From Mesorhizobium tamadayense (lineage in GTDB: Bacteria > Pseudomonadota > Alphaproteobacteria > Rhizobiales > Rhizobiaceae), in NCBI RefSeq assembly GCF_003863365.1, contig NZ_RQXT01000012.1:82619-146618 (forward strand): DNA of 64,000 nt, in the 5' to 3' direction. A program made the position numbers and the translations under genes. The stretch's first letter is position 1. Every line of letters starts with the position of its first letter. The notes beneath the pieces were generated by a model, which worked only from the letters and a program-made list of their open reading frames with translations, was not told where the DNA came from and made no database searches. This document shows positions 43,103-53,757 of this stretch, piece after piece.

Positions 43103-44320
43103 CTAGCTCAAATCGGGCGTATGGTCAAACAAACGCCTATGCTCCTTGAGCGCATAGGTGTCGGTCATGCCGGCCAGGAAATCGGCGACGCTGCGCGCCT
43201 TGATGCGATCTTCAGCGCGGTCGAGCCCTTCGCGCCAGCCGTCCGGCATGGCGTGCGGGTCGGCGAGATAGGCATCGAACAGGTCGCGGACGATCTGTTC
43301 GGCGTCGGTCCGCACGCGCATCACTTCGGCATGCCGGTAGAGATGCTTGTACAGAAAAGCCTTCAGTTCCCTTTCGGCTGCGGCCATGCCTGCGGAGAAG
43401 GTCACCATCGTCTCGCCCGCCGCCCTCACCGCATCGGCGCTGTCCGGCTTGAGGCGCTCGATGTTGGCGGCGGTAGAAGCAATGACATCCTCGACCATCA
43501 TGGTGATCTGCCGGCGCATCAGCTCGTGGCCGGTGCGCACGTCATCGAGCCCCGGATAGCGGGCGCGCACGGCCTCCAGGATCGATCCCGGCAGGCCGAC
43601 GTCTTCCAGCATGTCGAGTGCCAGGAAGCCGGACCGCAACCCGTCGTCGATGTCATGGTTGTTGTAGGCGATGTCGTCGGCAATTGCCGCGCATTGCGCC
43701 TCGATGCCGGCAAAACGGTCGAGCTCGAGGTCGTGCAGCTCCGAATAGTCGCGGATCGCCTGCGGCACCGGCCCCTTCAGCCCCTTGCCCGTCGCATCGG
43801 TGAGCGGTCCGTTGTGCTTGACCAGGCCCTCAAGCGTTTCCCAGGTGAGGTTCAGCCCGTCGAACTCGGCATAGCGCCGCTCCAGCCGGGTGACGACGCG
43901 CAGCGACTGCGCGTTATGGTCGAAGCCGCCCCAGCCGGCCATCTTCTCGTTCAGCGCCTCCTCGCCGGTATGGCCGAAGGGCGTATGGCCGAAATCATGC
44001 ACCAGGGCGACCGCCTCGGCGAGATCCTCGTCGCCGCGCAGCGCCCGCGCCAGGGCGCGGGCGATCTGCGCCACCTCGATCGAATGCGTCAGCCTGGTGC
44101 GGTAGTGGTCGCCCTCATGCGCGACGAACACCTGCGTCTTGTGCTTCAGCCGGCGAAAGGCGGTGGAATGGATGATGCGGTCGCGGTCGCGCTGGAACGG
44201 CGTCCGCGTCGGGCTTTCGGGCTCATCGAACAGCCGGCCGCGCGAACGCGTCGGATCGCTCGCATAGGCGGCGCGCGGCCGGTAGCCGAATCCGATATCG
44301 CCGAGAGCATCCTTGCCCAT
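43103..44320 (-). CDS. dgt: dGTPase-like deoxynucleoside triphosphate triphosphohydrolase
   Basis: A 405-aa HD-domain enzyme. The metal site is formed by [19 protein letters not shown] and [28 protein letters not shown] near residue 57 is a family landmark. It hydrolyses dNTPs to nucleosides and triphosphate, shaping the nucleotide pool. It is divergent from erpA with 70 bases between the start codons, and is followed by argS. Confidence 0.93.
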   Translation of the reverse strand: MGKDALGDIGFGYRPRAAYASDPTRSRGRLFDEPESPTRTPFQRDRDRIIHSTAFRRLKHKTQVFVAHEGDHYRTRLTHSIEVAQIARALARALRGDEDLAEAVALVHDFGHTPFGHTGEEALNEKMAGWGGFDHNAQSLRVVTRLERRYAEFDGLNLTWETLEGLVKHNGPLTDATGKGLKGPVPQAIRDYSELHDLELDRFAGIEAQCAAIADDIAYNNHDIDDGLRSGFLALDMLEDVGLPGSILEAVRARYPGLDDVRTGHELMRRQITMMVEDVIASTAANIERLKPDSADAVRAAGETMVTFSAGMAAAERELKAFLYKHLYRHAEVMRVRTDAEQIVRDLFDAYLADPHAMPDGWREGLDRAEDRIKARSVADFLAGMTDTYALKEHRRLFDHTPDLS

Positions 44321-44390
44321 TCACCCACCAGTTGACTTGCCCCCGTCCGCTTCATACCTATCATGGGAAACCGAAAGCAAGGTGACGCCG

Positions 44391-44738
44391 ATGGGCGCGG
44401 ATGCCAAGACTGCCATGAAAGTCGAAATGACCGACGCCGCCGCCAAGCGGATTGCCAGGATTCTGTCCGGCGAGCCCAGCAAGACGGCGATGCGCGTTTC
44501 CGTCGAAGGCGGCGGCTGCTCCGGCTTCTCCTACAAGTTCGATCTGGTCGATGTGCGCAACGACGACGACGTGGCCATCGAGAAGGATGGCGCTACTGTC
44601 CTGATCGACGACCTCTCGCTGGTCTATATGGGCGGCTCGGTGATCGACTTCGTCGACGACCTGATGGGCCAGTCCTTTCAGATCAGGAACCCGAACGCGG
44701 TCGCCTCCTGCGGCTGCGGCACCAGCTTCTCCATCTAG
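44391..44738 (+). CDS. erpA: Iron-sulfur cluster insertion protein ErpA (A-type carrier)
   Basis: 115 aa. The three cluster-binding cysteines are in EGGGCSGFSYKFDL and ASCGCGTSFSI. AAGGTG six bases before the ATG at 44391 supports this start; an internal ATG eight codons later is an alternative. A-type carriers deliver Fe-S clusters to targets. It is first in a short rightward run with a VOC gene and xthA. Confidence 0.92.
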   Translation: MGADAKTAMKVEMTDAAAKRIARILSGEPSKTAMRVSVEGGGCSGFSYKFDLVDVRNDDDVAIEKDGATVLIDDLSLVYMGGSVIDFVDDLMGQSFQIRNPNAVASCGCGTSFSI

Positions 44739-44747
44739 CGGGCCGGG

Positions 44748-45140
44748 ATGCCTGCCATCGGCGCGGTCCGCCAGGTCGCGCTTTCGGCCGGGCGCGATCT
44801 CGACGCGACGCTGGCCTTCTGGCAGGGCGTGCTCGGCATGAGCGTGCATGCGCGCTACGATCCGCCCGGCATTGCCTTCATCGTGGCGGGCGGCGTGCGG
44901 CTGTTCTTTGGCGACGGCGTGCCGCCGGGCACCGTCTATCTCGACATTGCCGGTCTTGAGGCCTTCCATGCCGAGGCGAAAGCCGCCGGCGTTCCTTTCA
45001 CCGCGCCCCCGACGCTCGTCCATCGCGACACCGAGGGCCAGTTCGGTCCGGCGGGGGATAGCGAATGGATGGCCTTTCTAAAGGACCCGGCAGGCAATAC
45101 GATCGGCCTCGTCGAGCGCCTTGCTGGGGAAGAACATTGA
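44748..45140 (+). CDS. VOC (glyoxalase/bleomycin resistance) superfamily protein
   Basis: 130 aa with two beta-alpha-beta-beta-beta units: AVRQVALSAGRDLDATLAFW then VHARYDPPGIAFIVAGGVRLFF, and AFHAEAKAAGVPFTAPPTLV then EWMAFLKDPAGNTIGLVERL. The closing DPAGNxIGLVE is typical. The substrate is unknown. It starts 9 bases after erpA and ends 7 bases before xthA, so it is in one operon. Confidence 0.85.
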   Translation: MPAIGAVRQVALSAGRDLDATLAFWQGVLGMSVHARYDPPGIAFIVAGGVRLFFGDGVPPGTVYLDIAGLEAFHAEAKAAGVPFTAPPTLVHRDTEGQFGPAGDSEWMAFLKDPAGNTIGLVERLAGEEH

Positions 45141-45147
45141 GGTCCGC

Positions 45148-45942
45148 ATGAAGATCGTCACCTGGAACATCAACGGCGTTCGCGCCCGCATCGGCAACCT
45201 CACCCACTGGCTGACCGAGAGCGCGCCGGACATCGTCTGCCTTCAGGAGATCAAGACCGTCGACGACCAGTTCCCGCGTGCCGAGATCGAGGCGCTGGGC
45301 TACAATGTCGAGACCAACGGCCAGAAGAGCTTCAACGGCGTTGCCATCCTGTCAAAGCTGCCCTTCGACGAGGTCAATCGCGGTCTGCCCGGCGACGATG
45401 TAGACGACCACGCGCGCTTCATCGAAGGCGTCTTCTCGACCGACAAGGGCGCGCTGCGCGTCGCCTCGCTCTATCTGCCGAACGGCAATCCAATCGACGA
45501 CGAGCGGAAGTTTTCCTACAAGCTGTCATGGATGGCCAGGCTCGAGCGCTGGGCGGAAGAACGGCTGAGGCTCGAGGAAGCGCTGGTGCTGGCCGGCGAC
45601 TACAATGTCATTCCCGAGCCCGCCGACGCCAGGTTCCCCGAGAATTGGCTAGGCGACGCGCTGTTCCAGCCGCAGACGCGGCAGGCCTTCCGCCGCCTGA
45701 AGAACCTGGGCTTCACGGAGGCTGTGCGCGCCGTCACCGATTCGCCCGATGTCTATACCTTCTGGGACTATCAGGCCGGCGCCTGGCAGAAGAACAACGG
45801 CATCCGCATCGACCACCTGCTTTTGTCGCCTGAAGCCGCCAACCGCATTTCCTCGGCCTCGGTCGAAAAGCATGTGCGCGCCTGGGAAAAACCCTCCGAC
45901 CATGTGCCGGTGGCGATCGAGCTCGCCTTGCAACCGGCCTGA
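45148..45942 (+). CDS. xthA: Exodeoxyribonuclease III
   Basis: 264 aa from the ATG at 45148, preceded by GAGGT. Conserved AP-endonuclease motifs: WNINGVRAR at the start, CLQEIKT (metal glutamate), AGDYNVIPEP, and GIRIDHLLLSPE with the closing KPSDHVPVAIEL. It cuts abasic sites and degrades 3' ends in base excision repair. Confidence 0.94.
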   Translation: MKIVTWNINGVRARIGNLTHWLTESAPDIVCLQEIKTVDDQFPRAEIEALGYNVETNGQKSFNGVAILSKLPFDEVNRGLPGDDVDDHARFIEGVFSTDKGALRVASLYLPNGNPIDDERKFSYKLSWMARLERWAEERLRLEEALVLAGDYNVIPEPADARFPENWLGDALFQPQTRQAFRRLKNLGFTEAVRAVTDSPDVYTFWDYQAGAWQKNNGIRIDHLLLSPEAANRISSASVEKHVRAWEKPSDHVPVAIELALQPA

Positions 45943-46023
45943 AAGCGCTGCTTACGGAACTCTCGCCAAGACCCTGATATCGCCACAAATCGCGCGTCTG
46001 ATGCGAATTGTTGCGGGGGTTCG

Positions 46024-46323
46024 ATGGCGATCCGATTTGTTCTTTGCCCAGTCGGTCTTGCGCTGGTGCTTGCCGCGCCGGCGCTGGCGCTCGCGGCCCC
46101 AGAGTGCCTTGCCAACGGCAAATCGTTCAAGATCGGTGAGATGGCCTGCCTGACCGTTGCCGGCGAAAGTCACCTCGCCCGCTGCGACATGGTTCTCAAC
46201 AACACGTCCTGGACGAAGGTCAAGGACGGCTGTCCCGGCGAGAACCCGCCACCGAAACTGCATCCGACCTCGATCTTGACACCTGCGCCAAGCATGCTGC
46301 CGACGGAGCCGACCGAGAACTGA
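46024..46323 (+). CDS. Small secreted cysteine-containing hypothetical protein
   Basis: 99 aa with a Sec signal peptide (MAIRFVLCPVGLALVLAAPA, cleavage near ALA-AP) and a mature chain with four cysteines (PECLANGKSFKIGEMACLTV, ARCDMVL, KDGCPGENP) that could form two disulfides. The C terminus is proline/threonine-rich. GGGGG upstream fits a ribosome site. I do not recognise the family. It converges with exoR, 15 bases apart. Confidence 0.68.
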   Translation: MAIRFVLCPVGLALVLAAPALALAAPECLANGKSFKIGEMACLTVAGESHLARCDMVLNNTSWTKVKDGCPGENPPPKLHPTSILTPAPSMLPTEPTEN

Positions 46324-46338
46324 GGCAGAAGCTGCCGC

Positions 46339-47166
46339 TTACTGGTCGCCGTTGTTGCCCTTGGTCAGGATGTCGTCGGCCAGCGAAATCGCCGTGCGGC
46401 GGTCGGCTTCGCCGGCGGCGGCGAAGGCCTCTTCCTGCATGCTGCGGATCCAGGGCTGGTCGGTCGGCGGAGCACGCTCAAGTGCGGCCGTCATCATCGC
46501 CAGGCCGCGCACGACCTTGCCGCTCTGGAACAAGAGATTGCCGAGCGTCGCCTGCGCGCCGGCATGGCCTTTTTCGGCCGCGAGCTGCAACCAGCGCCCG
46601 GCCTGCTTGACGCTGGCCTTCACGCCGCCCTCGCCCTTGAGGAACATCTGGCCGATTTCGAACTGGGCGTTCGGGTTACGGTAATTGGCGGCGGCGCGCA
46701 TGTAGTACTCCTGCGCCGCGACCTCGTTTTCCTCGACCGGGCTGCCCGGAATGCCTTTGCGCAGATAGTCGCCCAGCGCGACAAGCGCGTCCGAGACATA
46801 GCTTTCCTCCGGCGAGCCGGGCTCGACATCCTGGTCGACGATTTCCGAGAAGAACTTGAAGGCCGCATAGTCGTCGCGCGCCACGCCGTCGCCTTGGGCA
46901 TACATGCGCGCAAGCTTCCAGGTGGCGCCGATCTGGCCGTTCTCGGCGGCATATTTATAGGCCTCGACCGCCTGGTCCTTATGGCCGTTCTTGTAGGCGG
47001 AAAAGCCGAACTGGAACACCGCCCACGGGCTCGACTGCGGTTTCACTCCGGTCTTGTCGTCGAACACCTTGTCGTCGAAGGCCATGGCCTGCCCGGTGGC
47101 GCCCAAGGTCGCAATCGCGACCAGTGCCGGCAAGACAAACGACCGCAACACCTCAAATGTCCGCAT
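46339..47166 (-). CDS. exoR: ExoR-like periplasmic Sel1-repeat regulator
   Basis: 275 aa with a signal peptide ([20 protein letters not shown], then AMA) and Sel1/TPR repeats. Segments such as [33 protein letters not shown] [20 protein letters not shown], and [20 protein letters not shown] align by eye with rhizobial ExoR along its whole length. ExoR holds the ExoS-ChvI two-component system in check and so controls succinoglycan, motility and symbiosis (known in Sinorhizobium). The ATG lies within the last codons of ilvD (14-base overlap), implying coupled expression. Confidence 0.82.
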   Translation of the reverse strand: MRTFEVLRSFVLPALVAIATLGATGQAMAFDDKVFDDKTGVKPQSSPWAVFQFGFSAYKNGHKDQAVEAYKYAAENGQIGATWKLARMYAQGDGVARDDYAAFKFFSEIVDQDVEPGSPEESYVSDALVALGDYLRKGIPGSPVEENEVAAQEYYMRAAANYRNPNAQFEIGQMFLKGEGGVKASVKQAGRWLQLAAEKGHAGAQATLGNLLFQSGKVVRGLAMMTAALERAPPTDQPWIRSMQEEAFAAAGEADRRTAISLADDILTKGNNGDQ

Positions 47167-48877
47167 AGCAGTGTGTTTCTTTCGCGCCGCCCGGATGGGT
47201 GACCGCGCCGTCGCGAGCCGACCCTACGGTCTGCGCATATTTCCAGATCGCGCCGGACTGATAGTCGGTCTTGCGCGCCTTCCAACTCTTTGCCCGCGCC
47301 GCCAACTCGGCGTCCGACAGCACCACCTCGATCGTGCCTTTGACGGCGTCGATCGAGATCACGTCGCCATCCTTGAGTAGTCCGATCGGCCCGCCGACCG
47401 CCGCCTCCGGCCCGACATGGCCGATGCAGAAGCCACGCGTGGCGCCGGAAAAACGCCCGTCCGTGATCAGCGCCACCTTGCCGCCCATGCCCTGGCCGTA
47501 GAGCGCCGCAGTCGTCGACAGCATCTCGCGCATGCCCGGCCCGCCGCGGGGCCCCTCGTAGCGAATGACGAGAACCTCGCCTTCGCGGTAGTTGCGCTGC
47601 GTCACCGCTTCGAAGCATTCCTCTTCCGAATCGAAGCAGCGCGCCGGACCTGAGAATTTCAGCTCCGACATGCCGGCGACCTTCACGATCGCGCCTTCGG
47701 GGGCAAGGTTTCCCTTCAAGCCCACAACGCCGCCTGTCTTGGTGATTGGCCGATTGGCGGGACGCACAACATCCTGACTGTCATTCCAGGCTACGTGCTC
47801 CATATTTTCGGCCAAAGTGCGGCCAGTGACAGTCATGCAGTCGCCGTGCAGATAGCCATGGTCGAGCAGCGTCTTCATCAAGAGCGGAATGCCGCCTGCC
47901 TCGAACATGTCCTTGGCGACATATTTTCCGCCGGGCTTGAGATCGGCGATATAAGGCGTCTTCTCAAAGATCGCCGCCACGTCGAAGAGGTCGAACTTGA
48001 TGCCGGCTTCATGCGCGATCGCCGGCAGGTGCAGCGCCGCGTTGGTCGAGCCGCCGGTGGCGGACACGACGGTTGCGGCATTCTCCAGCGCCTTGCGCGT
48101 GACGATGTCGCGCGGCCGGATGTTTTTCGCGATCAGCTCCATGACCTTTTCGCCGGAGGCGAAATTGAAGCGGTCGCGCATCTCGTAGGGCGCCGGGGCG
48201 CCGCAGGAATAGGGCAACGCCAGGCCGATCGCCTCGGCGACGGTCGCCATGGTGTTGGCGGTGAACTGGGCGCCGCACGACCCCGCCGAAGGACAGGCCG
48301 CCTGCTCGATCTCGAGCAGCTCGGCGTCGGAGATCGTGCCGACCGAATGCTGGCCGACCGCCTCGAACACGTCCTGCACGGTGATCTGCCGGCCGCGATA
48401 GCTGCCGGGCAGGATCGAGCCGCCATAGATGAAGATCGACGGCACGTTGAGGCGGACCATCGCCATCATCATGCCGGGCAGCGACTTGTCGCAGCCGGCG
48501 AGCCCGACCAGCGCGTCGTAGCAATGGCCGCGCATGGTGAGCTCGACTGAATCGGCGATCACCTCGCGCGACACCAGCGACGACTTCATGCCCTGATGGC
48601 CCATGGCGATGCCGTCGGTGACGGTGATGGTGCAGAATTCGCGCGGAGTGCCGTTGGCGGCCGCCACGCCCTTCTTCACCACCTGCGCCTGGCGCATCAG
48701 CGAGATGTTGCAGGGCGCGGCTTCGTTCCAGCAACTGGCGACGCCGACCAGCGGCTGCGCGATCTCGGCCGCCGACAACCCCATGGCATAGAGATACGAG
48801 CGATGCGGCGCGCGCGCCGGACCAACGGTCACGTGGCGGCTGGGCAGCTTGGCCTTGGAGATCACCTTGGCGTCCAT
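47153..48877 (-). CDS. ilvD: Dihydroxy-acid dehydratase (IlvD/Edd family)
   Basis: 574 aa. Cluster and substrate motifs are visible: [12 protein letters not shown] near residues 47-58, [15 protein letters not shown] near 125, [18 protein letters not shown] near 195, and the C-terminal [17 protein letters not shown]. It catalyses the third step of valine/isoleucine synthesis using an Fe-S cluster. The short 574-aa form is nearer the sugar-acid-tolerant branch of the family than the 610-aa E. coli type, so some substrate ambiguity remains. Its end overlaps exoR. Confidence 0.9.
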   Translation of the reverse strand: MDAKVISKAKLPSRHVTVGPARAPHRSYLYAMGLSAAEIAQPLVGVASCWNEAAPCNISLMRQAQVVKKGVAAANGTPREFCTITVTDGIAMGHQGMKSSLVSREVIADSVELTMRGHCYDALVGLAGCDKSLPGMMMAMVRLNVPSIFIYGGSILPGSYRGRQITVQDVFEAVGQHSVGTISDAELLEIEQAACPSAGSCGAQFTANTMATVAEAIGLALPYSCGAPAPYEMRDRFNFASGEKVMELIAKNIRPRDIVTRKALENAATVVSATGGSTNAALHLPAIAHEAGIKFDLFDVAAIFEKTPYIADLKPGGKYVAKDMFEAGGIPLLMKTLLDHGYLHGDCMTVTGRTLAENMEHVAWNDSQDVVRPANRPITKTGGVVGLKGNLAPEGAIVKVAGMSELKFSGPARCFDSEEECFEAVTQRNYREGEVLVIRYEGPRGGPGMREMLSTTAALYGQGMGGKVALITDGRFSGATRGFCIGHVGPEAAVGGPIGLLKDGDVISIDAVKGTIEVVLSDAELAARAKSWKARKTDYQSGAIWKYAQTVGSARDGAVTHPGGAKETHCYADI

Positions 48878-49118
48878 ACTCGTCCTTGCCGCGTCTCACG
48901 CGGCCTGCCCCATCGCCCGGCCATCCTGGCACGCATCCCGAGACCTATCCGGGTTGCGCCGGGTTTATGGCGGGAAATGGGCAGTTCCCTCGGCAAGACT
49001 TCTAGCGCAGGGGTTGTTCATAAACTGTTGCTGAAACGTCACAATCGCGCGGAGCGCCAGTCGTGACGCGAATTTGCAACATAGCGTCTGCCGATCGGGC
49101 CAGGCTATTGATTACCAA

Positions 49119-49150
49119 CAAAAAAGGCCGGGCGATGCCCGGCCTTTTTT
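49119..49150 (-). terminator. Bidirectional terminator downstream of the FadL-like gene
   Basis: AAAAAGGCCGGGC-GAT-GCCCGGCCTTTTT is a perfect 13-base stem with a three-base loop, with A and T tracts on both sides. It starts 18 bases after the outer membrane protein stop. Confidence 0.93.
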
Positions 49151-49167
49151 CTTGAAATTTGCGGACC

Positions 49168-50397
49168 TTAGAATTTGATCTTGATGCCGCCTGAAATCGC
49201 AGTAACCAGATCGTTGCCGAAATCGTAGCTGGCGTCTGCACCAACAATTTTGCCGTTCTCGCCAATCAGTATCCCGGAATGACCGCTGGTCAACACGCCG
49301 ATCGCACCGGCCAAGCGAACCTCGATGTTGGGCTGTGGCGTATAGGCGACCCCGCCGCCGACTGTCCAGGTATCCGTCTGCGCGCCGTAGCCATGCGAGG
49401 TGCCGCGATCCCAGGAAAGCTGACCGGCGGCGCTCCACTGATCGTTGAACTTGTGGCCGATGCCGCCCGACACGGTCCAGCCATCACGATACATCAGGTC
49501 GAGGGAAGTCACCTCTCCCGGACCGTTGGTGAAACAAACCGAAGAAGGAACGCCCACCGGACAGATCGGAACGCTCTGCAGAATGCTCCAATTGACCCAC
49601 TTGATCGAACCGAAGGCGAGCCATCCGGGCGCGATGCCCGACTGCAGTTTCAATTCCACCACATCCGGCATGTGCTGCGTTGAACCGTAGATCGGGAAAG
49701 CGGCGACGCCGACATTCGTCAGATCCAGCGTGCCCGAGATGTTGTCGAGCTTGACCTTCGAATTGTAGACGAGGCTCGCCCGCAACGCGATATCGGGGAT
49801 TTCGTACGCGATGCCAGCGCGCCAGCCCCAGCCATTGCTCGTCAGCTCGACGCGACCGGTACCCCCGAAGTCGGGCACCAGCGGTGACACCAAGTCTTCC
49901 TTGAAGCCGTAAACCTTCTGATAGAAAACGCCGCCGATGAAGCGGAGCTGGCCTTTGCCCGCATCCATTTTGTAGGAGCAGGTTGCCGCGTAGTTGTCGC
50001 TCTTGATGTCGGTTTCCATGTTGGAAAACGCGCCGTTCCACACGCCGGGCGCAGTATGCGCTCCCCAAGGCTGCGAATAGTCGACCATGCAGTCGACGCC
50101 TTGCACAACCTGGACCTTGGCGCCGATGCGCGGCACCCAGTAACCCTCGGCTCCATCAGCTGTGGTGCCGAAACCAAGGTCGGCCCCGCCAGGACCGCGT
50201 GCATTTTTGTACTTGCGCTCCGGCATCACATAGGTCGCTTCGGCTTCTGTGGCGAACGGCGCCGGATCGAACAGAAGGTCGATGTCGTAGCCGCCGCGCT
50301 CCAAGCCGCCGGCATGCGCCGGGTGCATCGCCGCCCCGACCAAAGCCAGCGAAAAGCACCCTGCCCCCAGCAGCGCTTTCAGACGCAAAATGTTCAT
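49168..50397 (-). CDS. FadL/OmpP1-type outer membrane protein
   Basis: 409 aa. The signal peptide (FSLALVGAAMHPAHAG) is followed by a beta-barrel ending in phenylalanine (GGIKIKF), the usual outer-membrane targeting end. Strand-like segments GWGWRAGIAYEIPDIALRAS, WTVSGGIGHKFNDQWSAAG and DTWTVGGGVAYTPQPNIEVR match the FadL family, whose members move long-chain fatty acids and other hydrophobic compounds. A pair of cysteines (PICPVGVPSSVCF) may close a surface loop. No fatty-acid genes are adjacent. Confidence 0.85.
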   Translation of the reverse strand: MNILRLKALLGAGCFSLALVGAAMHPAHAGGLERGGYDIDLLFDPAPFATEAEATYVMPERKYKNARGPGGADLGFGTTADGAEGYWVPRIGAKVQVVQGVDCMVDYSQPWGAHTAPGVWNGAFSNMETDIKSDNYAATCSYKMDAGKGQLRFIGGVFYQKVYGFKEDLVSPLVPDFGGTGRVELTSNGWGWRAGIAYEIPDIALRASLVYNSKVKLDNISGTLDLTNVGVAAFPIYGSTQHMPDVVELKLQSGIAPGWLAFGSIKWVNWSILQSVPICPVGVPSSVCFTNGPGEVTSLDLMYRDGWTVSGGIGHKFNDQWSAAGQLSWDRGTSHGYGAQTDTWTVGGGVAYTPQPNIEVRLAGAIGVLTSGHSGILIGENGKIVGADASYDFGNDLVTAISGGIKIKF

Positions 50398-50757
50398 GGA
50401 ATTCCCTCCCCGAAATACGCGGGATCAAGCTAGAACCAATTCGGGTTAAAGGCGCAACTACGAATTCAAGAGTTGTACGCGTACACCTTGACAGCTCGCA
50501 TTTTCGCCATCGTGCCCGGCCGCGATATCGAGCCTAATCGCGGCTTAACAATCATCGAATGGCAGGAAAAAGCTGCACAAACCTTTCAATACAGCCCGAA
50601 AACAGGCCATTTGGAGGAAATAGGCCCCATTGTTACATTATGGCAACAATGGGGCCAAAAGTTTCCTGTTTACGTCAAAATTAACGCTGCCGAACGCCTG
50701 TTTTCGAGGCAATGAAGCAGCCTTTAAGCAGCTCCTAAAACTCGCGAATCTTGTCCT
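50398..50757. other. Intergenic region upstream of the FadL-like gene
   Basis: These 360 bases lie between valS and the outer membrane gene on the same strand. They contain the inverted repeat at 50623-50656 and an AT-rich part near 50400-50560, and no supported gene. Confidence 0.4.
50623..50656. promoter_or_regulatory. Perfect 12-base inverted repeat
   Basis: GGCCCCATTGTT-ACATTATGGC-AACAATGGGGCC is a perfect palindrome with a ten-base spacer. It is not followed by a T run in either direction, so it is not a normal terminator. It could be an operator or leader hairpin for the FadL-like gene, or an end-structure for the valS mRNA. Confidence 0.5.
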
Positions 50758-53541
50758 TCAGCCGGCGTCGCGGACCCTGGTCAGAGCGACCGAAAGCTTC
50801 TCTTGCGCCGCGCGATATTCGGCAAGCTTTTCGCGCTCGGCCTCGACTACTTCTTCGGGCGCATTGGCGACGAACTTCTCGTTCGATAGCTTCTTGTGCA
50901 GGCGGGCGATCTCCTCGGTCACCTTGGCCAGTTCCTTCTGCAGCCGCGCGGCTTCGGCCGCCAGGTCGATCAGGCTGCCGAGCGGCAGGCAGACGGTGGC
51001 TTCGTTGAGGACGATCTGGGCCGAGCCCTTGAGCGGCGTTTCCGCCAGCGATATATTGCCGATGCGGGCCAGGCGCTTGATCGCCTGATCGTGGCGTTGA
51101 AGCCTCTCGCGCGTCGTTGCGTTGGCGCCGATCACCGCCAGGGGCGCGATAGCCGCCGGCGGCACGTTCATTTCCGAGCGCACCGAGCGGATGCCGGAAA
51201 CGAGGTCGACCAGCCAGTTGATATCGGCGGCGGCATCGTCATCCTCGAAATCGGGCGACGGCCAGGTCGCGTGGCAAAGCAGCGAACCGCGTTCCTTGCT
51301 CTCGCCCGCCGTCTGCGCCCACAGCTCCTCGGTCATGAACGGCATCATCGGATGGAGCAGCTTGTAGATCTCGTCCAGCACGAAGGCGACGCAGGCCCGG
51401 CTCTCGGCCTTCGCGGCTTCGTCTGTGCCCATGAACACCGGCTTCAGCAGTTCCAGGTACCAGTCGCAGAACAGGTTCCAGACGAACCGGTAGGCGGCGC
51501 CCGCCGCCTCGTTGAAGCGGTAGCTGGTGATGCCTTCGGTGACCGCGCGCGCCGCCCGCGTCAGCTCCGTCAGGATCCAGCGGTTGACCGCAAGCTTGGC
51601 ATCGTTCAGCCAGAAGTCGTCGTTCCTGGCGACCTCGTTCATCTCGGCAAAGCGCGTCGCGTTCCACAGCTTGGTGCCGAAATTGCGGTAGCCGGCAATG
51701 CGTGCCGGGTCGAGCTTCACGTCGCGTCCCTGCGCCGCCATCACGGCAAGCGTGAAGCGCAGCGCATCGGCGCCGTACTCGTCGATCAGGTCGAGCGGGT
51801 CGATGACGTTGCCTTTCGACTTCGACATCTTCTGTCCGCTCTTGTCGCGCACCAGCGCGTGCACATAGACGGTGTGGAACGGCTCCTCGTCCATGAAATG
51901 CAGGCCCATCATCATCATGCGGGCGACCCAGAAGAAGATGATGTCGAAGCCGGTTACCAGCACGTCGGTCTGGTAATACGTCTTCAGCTCCGGTGTCTGG
52001 TCGGGCCAGCCGAGCGTCGAGAACGGCCACAGCGCGGAGGAGAACCAGGTGTCGAGCACGTCCTCGTCGCGCGTCAGGATCTCGCCCGGCTGGAAATTCT
52101 CCAGCTTGTCCTCGACCCAGGCCTTCCACGGACCTTCCAGCGCCAGATAGTATTCGATCGCCGCGGCAAGCGCCTCTTCCTCGGTCTTTTCGACGAAGAC
52201 GCGACCGTCCGGCCCGTACCACGCCGGAATCTGGTGGCCCCACCACAGCTGCCGCGAGATGCACCAGGGCTGGATGTTCTCCATCCAGTCGAAATAGGTC
52301 TTTTCCCAGTTCTTCGGCACGAAGTTGGTACGGCCCTCGCGCACCGCGGCGATCGCCGGCTTGGCTAGCTCGGCCGCATTCACGTACCATTGGTCGGTCA
52401 GGAACGGCTCGATCGGCACGCCGCCGCGGTCGCCATGCGGCACCGTGTGGCGATGCGGCTCGACCTTCTCCAGGAAGCCGCCTGCTTCCATCAGCTCGAC
52501 GATCTTCTTGCGCGCCACGAAGCGGTCCAGCCCGTCGAGCTCGTCCCAGGCGGCCTGGCGCTCCGGTGTCACTTCAAAGTCGGCAAGGAAATCCTCGTTG
52601 TCCTTGAGCTTGACGGCGGCTTCGACCGTCAGGATGTTGATCGCCGGCAGCTTGTGGCGCTTGCCGACCTCGAAGTCGTTGAAGTCATGCGCCGGCGTGA
52701 TCTTGACCGCGCCCGAGCCCTTCTCCGGATCCGAATATTCGTCGGCGACGATAGGGATCCGCCGGCCGACGATCGGCAGGATGACGTTCTTGCCGACCAG
52801 GTCGCGAAACCGTTCGTCGTCGGGATGCACGGCCACCGCGGTGTCGCCAAGCATGGTTTCGGGGCGCGTCGTGGCAACGGTGATGAATGTCTTCGGATCC
52901 TCGGGGTCGAACACCGCCCCTTCGACCGGATAGCGCAAGTGCCAGAGATTGCCGTTGACCTCGTGCTGCTCGACCTCGAGGTCGGAAATGGCCGTCAACA
53001 GCTTCGGATCCCAGTTCACAAGGCGCTTGTCCTTGTAGATCAGGCCTTCCTTGTAGAGCGTGACGAAGACCTCCAGCACCGCCTTGGACAAGCCCTCGTC
53101 CATGGTGAAACGTTCGCGCGACCAATCGGCCGAGGCGCCGAGCCGCTTCAACTGGTTGAAGATCGCGCCGCCGGATTCGGCCTTCCACTCCCAGACCTTT
53201 TCGATGAATTCTTCGCGCGTCAGATCGCGACGGTCGATCTGCCTTTCCATGAGTTGGCGCTCGACCACCATCTGCGTGGCGATGCCGGCATGGTCCATGC
53301 CTGGCTGCCACAGCACATTCTTGCCGCGCATGCGTTCGAACCGCACCAAGATGTCCTGCAGCGTGTTGTTGAGCGCGTGCCCCATATGCAGCGAGCCGGT
53401 GACGTTCGGCGGCGGGATGACGATGGAGAAGGCTTCCGCCCCCTCCTCCGCGCCGGCGCCGGCGCGAAAAGCGTCGGCCTCTTCCCAGACTTTGGCGATC
53501 TTCGGCTCGACGGTCTTGGCGTCGTAGGTTTTATCAAGCAT
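50758..53541 (-). CDS. valS: Valyl-tRNA synthetase
   Basis: 927 aa from the ATG at 53539-53541 ([20 protein letters not shown]). HIGH is [12 protein letters not shown] near residue 50 and KMSKS is [12 protein letters not shown] near 535. The editing domain ([17 protein letters not shown]) and the C-terminal coiled coil ([20 protein letters not shown]) are intact. The bases before the ATG read GGACCTCCTCC, complementary to a Shine-Dalgarno rather than being one. A TTG nine codons upstream (53568) is the alternative start. Confidence 0.95.
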   Translation of the reverse strand: MLDKTYDAKTVEPKIAKVWEEADAFRAGAGAEEGAEAFSIVIPPPNVTGSLHMGHALNNTLQDILVRFERMRGKNVLWQPGMDHAGIATQMVVERQLMERQIDRRDLTREEFIEKVWEWKAESGGAIFNQLKRLGASADWSRERFTMDEGLSKAVLEVFVTLYKEGLIYKDKRLVNWDPKLLTAISDLEVEQHEVNGNLWHLRYPVEGAVFDPEDPKTFITVATTRPETMLGDTAVAVHPDDERFRDLVGKNVILPIVGRRIPIVADEYSDPEKGSGAVKITPAHDFNDFEVGKRHKLPAINILTVEAAVKLKDNEDFLADFEVTPERQAAWDELDGLDRFVARKKIVELMEAGGFLEKVEPHRHTVPHGDRGGVPIEPFLTDQWYVNAAELAKPAIAAVREGRTNFVPKNWEKTYFDWMENIQPWCISRQLWWGHQIPAWYGPDGRVFVEKTEEEALAAAIEYYLALEGPWKAWVEDKLENFQPGEILTRDEDVLDTWFSSALWPFSTLGWPDQTPELKTYYQTDVLVTGFDIIFFWVARMMMMGLHFMDEEPFHTVYVHALVRDKSGQKMSKSKGNVIDPLDLIDEYGADALRFTLAVMAAQGRDVKLDPARIAGYRNFGTKLWNATRFAEMNEVARNDDFWLNDAKLAVNRWILTELTRAARAVTEGITSYRFNEAAGAAYRFVWNLFCDWYLELLKPVFMGTDEAAKAESRACVAFVLDEIYKLLHPMMPFMTEELWAQTAGESKERGSLLCHATWPSPDFEDDDAAADINWLVDLVSGIRSVRSEMNVPPAAIAPLAVIGANATTRERLQRHDQAIKRLARIGNISLAETPLKGSAQIVLNEATVCLPLGSLIDLAAEAARLQKELAKVTEEIARLHKKLSNEKFVANAPEEVVEAEREKLAEYRAAQEKLSVALTRVRDAG

Positions 53542-53703
53542 GGAGGAGGTCCGAATTGTCGGGAACAAGCGTCCGCTGTAAATCGGAAGCTCTTGGCCGA
53601 GTCAACCGCGAGAAGGATAGGCCTGCCCCGCCCAGATAGGCCCGCCGCGATCGACGGCAATCCCACCCTCATCGCAAAACGATCCAGTGGCCGCATTTCC
53701 CGG

Positions 53704-53731
53704 AAACAAAAGCGCCGCCCCATGGCGGCGC
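53704..53731 (-). terminator. Terminator of the PopZ-like gene
   Basis: The stem GCGCCGCC/GGCGGCGC with a four-base loop is followed on the minus strand by TTTTGTTT. It lies 27 bases after the stop codon. Confidence 0.85.
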
Positions 53732-53757
53732 ATCTTACCTTGAACGGTCGACCGAAA

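Noticed and set aside
50896..52368. 490-codon plus-strand frame opposite valS
   Set aside because: Shadow of valS; no recognisable domain.
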